Assembly (NCBI RefSeq): GCF_900109075.1
Contig: NZ_FNYS01000001.1
Coordinates: forward strand, 372,001 to 436,000
Length of the DNA: 64,000 nucleotides
Origin: Myroides marinus
GTDB lineage: Bacteria > Bacteroidota > Bacteroidia > Flavobacteriales > Flavobacteriaceae
Direction: 5' to 3'
Shown here: piece after piece, positions 58,722 through 64,000 of the stretch
Position numbering within the stretch: the stretch's first letter is position 1
Layout: each line of letters begins with the position of its first letter
Notes under the pieces: generated by a model
The model's database searches: none
The model's input: only the letters and a program-made list of their open reading frames with translations
What the model was told of the DNA's origin: nothing
Position numbers and translations under genes: made by a program

Positions 58722-59297
58722 ATGAAAAAAATAGCATTATTATTCGTAGCAACATTATTCTCAGTTGCATCATTCGCACAAACAAAATGGAATGTAGATA
58801 ACTACCACTCATTCTTAAACTTCTCAGTGAAACACTTAGGAATCTCATTCGTAGATGGTCGTTTTGATAAATACACAGGAACATTCGAAGGTAATCCTGA
58901 AGACTTAACAAAAGGTACATTTAAGTTTTCTGTAGATATGAACAGTGTGAACACATCTATCGAGATGCGTGACAACCACTTAAAAACAAATGATTTCTTC
59001 GGAGTAGAGAAGTTCCCTACAATGACATTCGAAAGTAAGTCAATCAAAAAAGTAGGTAAAGATCAATACAAATTAGAAGGTAACTTAACAATTAGAGATA
59101 TCACTAAACCAGTAACGTTTAACCTTACTTATGGTGGTCTATTAAAAGACGATGGTCAAGGAAATACTAAATTAGGATTCCAAGCATCTACTACTATTAA
59201 CCGTTTTGACTTCGGTGTAGCATATGATCCATCAGGACAAGCTATCGCTAAAGATGTAAAGATTAATGTAAACTTAGAGTTTAATCAAGTGAAATAA
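58722..59297 (+). CDS. YceI family periplasmic protein
   Basis: The 191-aa product has a Sec signal peptide (ending SFAQ) and a lipocalin-like YceI domain: 'YHSFLNFSVKHLGISFVDGRF', 'NSVNTSIEMRDNHLKTNDFFGVEKFPTMTF' and 'LTIRDITKPVTFNLTYGG'. Family knowledge: YceI proteins bind polyisoprenoid or amphipathic ligands; the precise role is unclear. The frame extends upstream to 58659, but the promoter at 58682 argues for ATG 58722. A strong terminator follows. Confidence 0.9.
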   Translation: MKKIALLFVATLFSVASFAQTKWNVDNYHSFLNFSVKHLGISFVDGRFDKYTGTFEGNPEDLTKGTFKFSVDMNSVNTSIEMRDNHLKTNDFFGVEKFPTMTFESKSIKKVGKDQYKLEGNLTIRDITKPVTFNLTYGGLLKDDGQGNTKLGFQASTTINRFDFGVAYDPSGQAIAKDVKINVNLEFNQVK

Positions 59298-59325
59298 TCC
59301 TTTTATACATACTTAATTTCCCAAG

Positions 59326-59360
59326 AAGGCTTCGCAGTAATTATCTGTGAAGCCTTTTCT
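59326..59360 (+). terminator. Terminator of the YceI gene
   Basis: AAGGCTTC.CAG / CTG.GAAGCCTTTT. Confidence 0.85.
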
Positions 59361-59452
59361 ATTTTTCAATTAGACTAAAAACATTTATCTATACCCAAAA
59401 CAACAAACTACCCTCATAATGCGTTATAAAATAACACATTAATAAAAATTAT

Positions 59453-60337
59453 ATGAAAAAGGTTTTATTATTCTCCCTATTTGGAGCACTAGTTCTGACA
59501 TCTTGTGGGGACAAAAACAAAAAAGGAGAAACAGAAGGGACAACAGAAGCAACTAAAGAATTAGTAGCTAAACCAACTGCACCAAAAGCAGAAGGACCTA
59601 TTAGAATATTATTTGTTGGTAATAGCCATACAGAATACTTTGCTAGTTTTCCAAAAATGTTAGAAGCCCTAGCTAAAGAAAACAATAAACAGGTAGAGGT
59701 AAAATCATTACTTGAAATGGGGGTAAGCATTGACAAGATCATCGCTGCAAACCAAAAAGATGCTGATAAACTATTTGGACAAACAGATAAAGATGGTAAC
59801 TACTTTGACTATGTAATCTTACAAGAAGCAACACCTGTAGCGATACAAGAACTTGATAAGTATAAAGCCAATACAAAGAATGTACATGATCAAGTGATTA
59901 AAAACAGTCCTGGTGTAGCTACTTATATTTACGGGCTTACAGTTCCATTTGAATACAATGAGAGAGACTATAAAGACTATCAACCAATGCTAATAGATAA
60001 TGGTGTAGCAGTGGCTAAAGCTTTACCTAATACAGGATTCTTAAACTTCTCGGCTGTACTAGGAGCTGCTTATGAAGGAAAAGAGGGTTATACAGCTATT
60101 AAAGATGGAAAAGATGTATTACGCCATACAGACTCATCTCGCCACATGCTAAACGATGCGGTATTTGTTAACTCTATAGTATTATACCAAACACTATTCG
60201 GTGAAACTCCAAAAATACCACAACAGCTTCCATTAAGCACGGGTACAGGAGATGATCACGACATTAAACTAATGGATGTTACTAAAGGGGTAATGAATCC
60301 AGATGCTCTACTAAAAATAGCAACAAGCTTTAAATAA
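59453..60337 (+). CDS. SGNH-hydrolase-like lipoprotein
   Basis: The 294-aa protein has a lipoprotein signal (Cys18 in LTSCGDKN), a Lys/Glu/Thr linker, then an SGNH-type domain. Block I appears as 'ILFVGNSHTEY' (GNS with Ser58), 'YFDYVILQEATPV' as block III, and 'RHTDSSRHMLND' with the likely catalytic Asp/His. It probably hydrolyses an ester or thioester in the periplasm or on the surface; substrate unknown. The GNS in place of GDS is common in this family. Confidence 0.75.
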   Translation: MKKVLLFSLFGALVLTSCGDKNKKGETEGTTEATKELVAKPTAPKAEGPIRILFVGNSHTEYFASFPKMLEALAKENNKQVEVKSLLEMGVSIDKIIAANQKDADKLFGQTDKDGNYFDYVILQEATPVAIQELDKYKANTKNVHDQVIKNSPGVATYIYGLTVPFEYNERDYKDYQPMLIDNGVAVAKALPNTGFLNFSAVLGAAYEGKEGYTAIKDGKDVLRHTDSSRHMLNDAVFVNSIVLYQTLFGETPKIPQQLPLSTGTGDDHDIKLMDVTKGVMNPDALLKIATSFK

Positions 60338-60354
60338 AATAATAAGCGAATATA

Positions 60355-60386
60355 AAAAGGCTTATCTCATAGAGATAAGCCTTTTA
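60355..60386. terminator. Terminator between convergent genes
   Basis: AAAAGGCTTATCTC/AGATAAGCCTTTT with a short ATAG loop. Confidence 0.85.
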
Positions 60387-61013
60387 CATTTCATCACTTT
60401 CTATAATTAGGCGACGACAGCATTCATTCTTTGCCTCTTTGCGCATACGATTAGCTACTTTAACCACTTCTATTGGTTTATACTTCATAAACAACCTCAT
60501 AGAATTAAAGAACTGTAGAACTTTAGCAGCTATACGCTCACCCATACGATTGGTGCCTGGTCGTAATAATAACCCTGGTCGTAGGATAATAGTATTCTCA
60601 AATCGAAGATTAAGTATAGATCGCTCTAGTGTCCCTTTTAACTTACTGTAAAAGAACATACTCTTATCAGAAGCAGCTTTAGCAGATAAGAGTACAAAGT
60701 TCTTCACTCTGTTGGCCTTCGCATACTGAGCGAACTGCATTACGTAATCATAATCTATATGCCACTGAGCCTTCTTACTCCCTGCTTGCTTTAATGTCGT
60801 CCCAAGACAACTGAAGGCAATATCTCCTTCTATTAAATGTTTCCACTGGTCGATTTGTTCAAAATCTACTAGGTGAGTAACTAATTTAGGATGGTGTATA
60901 TCCCATTCTTTTCGAATAAAAATAACTACTTCGTGAAAATCATCGTCACAAAGTAATTGACGTACGAGTACTTTACCAGTTGCTCCAGTACCTCCAATGA
61001 CTAATGCTTTCAT
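60384..61013 (-). CDS. Atypical SDR / NAD(P)-binding oxidoreductase
   Basis: The 209-aa Rossmann protein has a nucleotide-binding motif 'VIGGTGATGKVLVRQLL' at its start and a Tyr/Lys-type active site around 'SAKAASDKSMFFYSKLKG' (Ser...YxxxK). This resembles the atypical SDR group that includes HTATIP2/TIP30-like proteins. A reductase activity is possible but unproven; the substrate is unknown. Cytoplasmic. Confidence 0.8.
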   Translation of the reverse strand: MKALVIGGTGATGKVLVRQLLCDDDFHEVVIFIRKEWDIHHPKLVTHLVDFEQIDQWKHLIEGDIAFSCLGTTLKQAGSKKAQWHIDYDYVMQFAQYAKANRVKNFVLLSAKAASDKSMFFYSKLKGTLERSILNLRFENTIILRPGLLLRPGTNRMGERIAAKVLQFFNSMRLFMKYKPIEVVKVANRMRKEAKNECCRRLIIESDEM

Positions 61014-61102
61014 AATAAATTTCTTTAGTTCAGTATATTACCACAATAAACTTACCAATCTCTATTTAGACAACAGATATTTAAAAAGTTACTTAAATAA
61101 GT

Positions 61103-61131
61103 ATAAAAAAAGTCTCCCTAAGGGAGACTTT
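61103..61131 (-). terminator. Terminator of aspA
   Basis: AAAGTCTCCCT / AGGGAGACTTT (61109-61119 / 61121-61131) with T run on the minus strand. Confidence 0.85.
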
Positions 61132-61154
61132 CTATATCTAATTCTATTGATAGA

Positions 61155-62555
61155 TTAAATTGTATGCGGAGCTAACATATGTTTAGGATCTAAGATCTCA
61201 TCTAGTTTCTCCTTAGTCAATAAATTGTGCTCTAATACTAACTCGTATACTCCACGTCCAGACTCTAATGCTTCTTTAGCAATTTTAGTACTCGCTTTAT
61301 ACCCAATATATGGGTTTAATGCTGTCACAATACCGATACTACCTAATACTAGTTCTTTATTGTGCTCTACATTAGCCTTGATACCTACTACACATTTCTC
61401 CACTAATGTCTGCATAGCATTCTCCATCCAGATCATAGATTCCATCAGTGTGTGAGCTAATACTGGCTCCATCACGTTTAACTGTAACTGAGCTGCCTCA
61501 GAAGCCATCGTGATAGTCATATCATTACCGATTACTTTAAAACATACTTGGTTTACTACTTCTGGAATAACAGGATTCACTTTACCTGGCATAATAGAAG
61601 ATCCCGGTTGCATTGGTGGTAATTGAATTTCGTTAAGTCCAGTACGAGGTCCTGAAGATAAAAGTCTTAAGTCATTACAAATCTTAGATAACTTAATTGC
61701 TACTTTCTTAAGTACCCCTGAGTACGCTACGAAACCACTAGTGTCAGACGTAGCCTCTACTAAGTTTTCTGCAGATGTAACTGGTTCTTTCATTAGTAAA
61801 GCCATATTCTTAGCACATAGATCTGCATATCCTGGTACTGCATTAAGACCAGTACCGATAGCTGTAGCTCCCATATTTACCTCTAAAAATGCTTGACTAG
61901 CTTGATTAAGAGCTGCTATTTCTTTCTTCAATGTAAAAGCAAAACCACCGAACTCTTGTCCTAAAGTCATAGGTACCGCATCCTGAAGCTGTGTACGTCC
62001 CATCTTAATGATGTTTTCGAACTCTACTGCTTTAGCTTCAAATCCTTTTACTAATAACTCTAATTTCGCTACTACCTTCTTATTCATTTCGAATACAGCT
62101 ACTTTTAGTGCTGTAGGATATGCGTCATTAGTAGATTGTGACAAGTTTACGTGATCATTAGGTGAGCAGTGTGTATAATCCCCTTTTTCGAATCCTAATA
62201 TCTCAATTGCTCTATTAGCAATAACTTCATTAGCATTCATATTTACAGAAGTACCTGCACCTCCCTGAATCATATCTACAGGGAACTCATCGTGTAACTT
62301 ACCATCTAATATCTCCTGACATACGTCAGCGATAACTTTATATATTTTTTCGTCTAGGACGTTTAATTCAAAATTTGTTTTAGCAGCAGCCCATTTCACA
62401 ACAGCTAATCCTTTTACGAACTCTGGATAATCTGATAATTTGCTCGTAGATATCTTAAAGTTGTTAATAGCTCGCTGTGTCTGTACACCGTAATAAGCAT
62501 TTACAGGAACCTGTAACTCTCCTAATAAATCACTCTCAACTCTGGTTGTTTTCAT
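61155..62555 (-). CDS. aspA: Aspartate ammonia-lyase
   Basis: The 466-aa enzyme converts aspartate to fumarate and ammonia. Seen: 'ESDLLGELQVPVNAYYGVQTQRAI' at the N-terminus, 'GGAGTSVNMNANEVIANRA', 'HVNLSQSTNDAYPTALK', and the superfamily signature 'PGSSIMPGKVNPVIPE'. AspA is preferred over class II fumarase because of the short N-terminus and the overall AspA-type blocks; a class I fumarase is already present at 18.8 kb. Own terminator. Confidence 0.9.
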   Translation of the reverse strand: MKTTRVESDLLGELQVPVNAYYGVQTQRAINNFKISTSKLSDYPEFVKGLAVVKWAAAKTNFELNVLDEKIYKVIADVCQEILDGKLHDEFPVDMIQGGAGTSVNMNANEVIANRAIEILGFEKGDYTHCSPNDHVNLSQSTNDAYPTALKVAVFEMNKKVVAKLELLVKGFEAKAVEFENIIKMGRTQLQDAVPMTLGQEFGGFAFTLKKEIAALNQASQAFLEVNMGATAIGTGLNAVPGYADLCAKNMALLMKEPVTSAENLVEATSDTSGFVAYSGVLKKVAIKLSKICNDLRLLSSGPRTGLNEIQLPPMQPGSSIMPGKVNPVIPEVVNQVCFKVIGNDMTITMASEAAQLQLNVMEPVLAHTLMESMIWMENAMQTLVEKCVVGIKANVEHNKELVLGSIGIVTALNPYIGYKASTKIAKEALESGRGVYELVLEHNLLTKEKLDEILDPKHMLAPHTI

Positions 62556-62624
62556 AATAATACAGTTTTATATTTCTACTAATTTACAAAGTAATTTTTA
62601 CTTAACGCCACTTAATCTCTAGGT

Positions 62625-63011
62625 TTATTCAGAGAATGTCCCCGAAACATAGTACCACTTCCCGCCTAACATCTCAAATAAAGAATCTTCATAATGTACA
62701 CAGACATTTCCGTCTCTATCCATAAAATGAGCTTTAAACACTACACGGCTCTCCTCACTAGAAATCACTTCTAGTCGTTGCCAAGTGTTCTCTTTAGCCC
62801 ACTGTAGTATAGCCTTCTTACTGTGAAAGTGTCTAGTCTTAGGATGTGTAGTATTAATGATATATGTAGCGTTAATCAATGCATAAGCAGTATAACGCGA
62901 ACGCATTAGCTCCTCTGCAGTAGATGCTTCCTTCTTAAGTGTAACTATAGGTTGACAACAATCTACAAAGGTCTTACCGCTACAACAATAGCACTGTTGG
63001 TCTGATTCCAT
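62625..63011 (-). CDS. YchJ-family protein
   Basis: The 128-aa protein has an N-terminal zinc-binding SEC-C-like motif CYCCSGKTFVDCCQP (family usually CPCGSGK...CC) and the body 'AEELMRSRYTAYALINATYIINTTHP', 'VFKAHFMDRDG' of the YchJ family. The third motif position is Cys where Gly is usual. Function of the family is not known. The start overlaps the preceding small gene by one base. Confidence 0.82.
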   Translation of the reverse strand: MESDQQCYCCSGKTFVDCCQPIVTLKKEASTAEELMRSRYTAYALINATYIINTTHPKTRHFHSKKAILQWAKENTWQRLEVISSEESRVVFKAHFMDRDGNVCVHYEDSLFEMLGGKWYYVSGTFSE

Positions 63012-63214
63012 TAAGCTAGCTTTAGTTTTAATTCTTCAACTATTTTCAAGAACTTACCCCAATGTACTACCTCTTCGTCTGTCTTAGCGAAGTCTAATCC
63101 ATCGTTAATACTTTCTTCTATTTTCTCTATTGCAGTAGAGGCTTCTGATTTCTTATTCTGAGCAATCAAAACCATCAATTGCATAATCTGTTGTTGTACT
63201 TCTTCTATTTTCAT
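63011..63214 (-). CDS. Small helical protein, unknown
   Basis: The 67-aa protein is Glu/Lys-rich and predicted to be one long helical hairpin ('EEVQQQIMQLMVLIAQNKKSEAS'). No family is recognised. It is translationally coupled to the YchJ gene and has a perfect -7 element upstream. Confidence 0.65.
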   Translation of the reverse strand: MKIEEVQQQIMQLMVLIAQNKKSEASTAIEKIEESINDGLDFAKTDEEVVHWGKFLKIVEELKLKLA

Positions 63215-63234
63215 TTCAAAACATTCATTTCATC

Positions 63235-63243
63235 GCAAAGATA
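63235..63243 (-). promoter_or_regulatory. -7 element of the 63214-62625 operon
   Basis: TATCTTTGC on the minus strand, 20 bases before the start at 63214. Confidence 0.6.
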
Positions 63244-63328
63244 TTTGTTATTAGTAATTAGAACGTTTTCCTTCTCACTAATTTTAGCAATAAATACAAT
63301 AGTCAAGCCAAACACTTAACTAAAACTG

Positions 63329-64000
63329 ATGATAAAAGATATTCTCAATGTATTGTTCCCTAAGAATTGTTTAGGCTGTTCTAATCTATTGCTCCAATCG
63401 GAAGAGATACTCTGCTTATTGTGTAGAGATGAATTGCCATTTAGCCAAGAGCACTTAACAGTAGATAATGCTTCTATGCACAAGTTCTATGGTAAAGTAC
63501 CTATAGAACATGCCTCTTCTCTACTTCTCTACTCTAAAGGAGGAATGATACAGCAACTCATTCATAATTTAAAATATAAGAATCACCCTGAGGTTAGCTT
63601 CTTCTTAGGTAATATATATGCCCATCTGCTTAGTCATACTAATTTACTAACTGATATTACCGCTATCATACCTGTACCCTTACACAAGAATAAAAAGAAG
63701 ACAAGAGGATATAATCAAGTAGATGGTTTCGCTAAGGCTATAAGCACACATTATAACATAGAAATAAACAATACTCTACTGATTAAAACAATTAAGACTT
63801 CGTCTCAGACAACTAAGAATAGATTTCAGCGAAAGGGTTCTAAAAAAGAGGTGTTCGAAGTAGATCAGACTCAATTAACCACAGAAGACAACCACTTCCT
63901 CTTACTAGATGATATATTAACAACTGGAAACACACTAGAATCGTGTTGTAAAAAACTACTACAAATTCCTAATACTAAAATCACTATACTGTGCTTAGCT
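63329..64000 (+). CDS. ComF-family phosphoribosyltransferase-like protein (3' cut by window)
   Basis: An open frame runs from ATG 63329 to the window edge (224 codons, no stop). The N-terminus has paired Cys residues (NCLGC, then LCLLC), the ComF double zinc ribbon. The body includes 'GMIQQLIHNLKYKNHPEVS', 'IIPVPLHKNKKKTRGYNQV' and the PRTase motif 'LLLDDILTTGNTL', as in ComF proteins linked to DNA uptake. Gene family is clear; only the extreme C-terminus is missing. Confidence 0.88.
   Translation, partial: MIKDILNVLFPKNCLGCSNLLLQSEEILCLLCRDELPFSQEHLTVDNASMHKFYGKVPIEHASSLLLYSKGGMIQQLIHNLKYKNHPEVSFFLGNIYAHLLSHTNLLTDITAIIPVPLHKNKKKTRGYNQVDGFAKAISTHYNIEINNTLLIKTIKTSSQTTKNRFQRKGSKKEVFEVDQTQLTTEDNHFLLLDDILTTGNTLESCCKKLLQIPNTKITILCLA

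Noticed and set aside
61155..62555. Class II fumarase (fumC) instead of aspA
   Set aside because: N-terminal and central blocks look AspA-like, although both share the fumarate-lyase signature.

Overview
The window is an AT-rich chromosomal segment from a flavobacterium (Bacteroidota, Flavobacteriaceae), most likely Myroides or a close relative. Evidence: the gliding genes gldB and gldC, a T9SS type A sorting domain, TonB-dependent and lipoprotein nutrient uptake, the phylum-specific -7 promoter motif TAnnTTTG(C) in front of about twenty genes, no Shine-Dalgarno pattern, and a class B1 metallo-beta-lactamase that resembles the chromosomal MUS/TUS enzymes of Myroides. The species assignment is inference. 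No prophage, integrase, insertion sequence or CRISPR array was seen.

Layout. 1-4.2 kb: 3' end of a TonB-dependent receptor, a large lipoprotein and a stand-alone T9SS C-terminal domain protein. 4.2-8.1 kb: LuxE-like acyl-activating protein, gldB-gldC, nadE, a lipoprotein. 8-15 kb: dnaG (zinc ligands replaced), an outer-membrane protein/anti-sigma/ECF sigma module with a previously unannotated 24-codon hydrophobic ORF beside it, a polyprenyl synthetase, rlmN. 15-21.5 kb: unknown protein, SWIM protein, Tet-like MFS pump, class I fumarase, a 742-bp gap rich in inverted repeats, a lipoprotein cytochrome c. 21.6-35 kb: two unknown proteins, then a haem supercluster: hemA-C-D-E, two unknown genes, hemF and hemB on the minus strand, and divergently an AraC regulator, hemH, hemJ, an orphan NtrY-like kinase and an enoyl-CoA hydratase. 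hemL is not in the window.

35-46.8 kb: two tandem tRNA-Gln(TTG) genes, a DUF2723 membrane protein, thiL, a three-gene biotin-dependent acyl-CoA carboxylase operon, a DUF4190-like protein with an acidic repeat, and three immunity-like small proteins without a toxin. 46.9-53 kb: heavy-metal efflux operon with an RND pump fused to its own outer-membrane factor. 53-64 kb: small lipoprotein, a Tat-exported aminotransferase followed by the metallo-beta-lactamase, glycyl-tRNA synthetase, YceI, an SGNH-type lipoprotein, an atypical SDR, aspA, a YchJ-like protein, and the 5' part of a ComF-family gene cut by the window end.

How it fits together. The haem genes make protoporphyrin from glutamyl-tRNA and insert iron, which serves cytochromes such as the one at 21.1 kb. 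Fumarase and AspA interconvert fumarate with malate and aspartate. The envelope genes (T9SS, Gld, RND, TonB, sigma/anti-sigma) form the other main theme. Most of the window is ordinary housekeeping DNA. The most unusual signals are in small spaces: the tiny hydrophobic ORF, the interleaved inverted repeats upstream of fumarase, a promoter-terminator pair that could be a small RNA, a REP pair in the haem operon, and shared palindromes near promoters.
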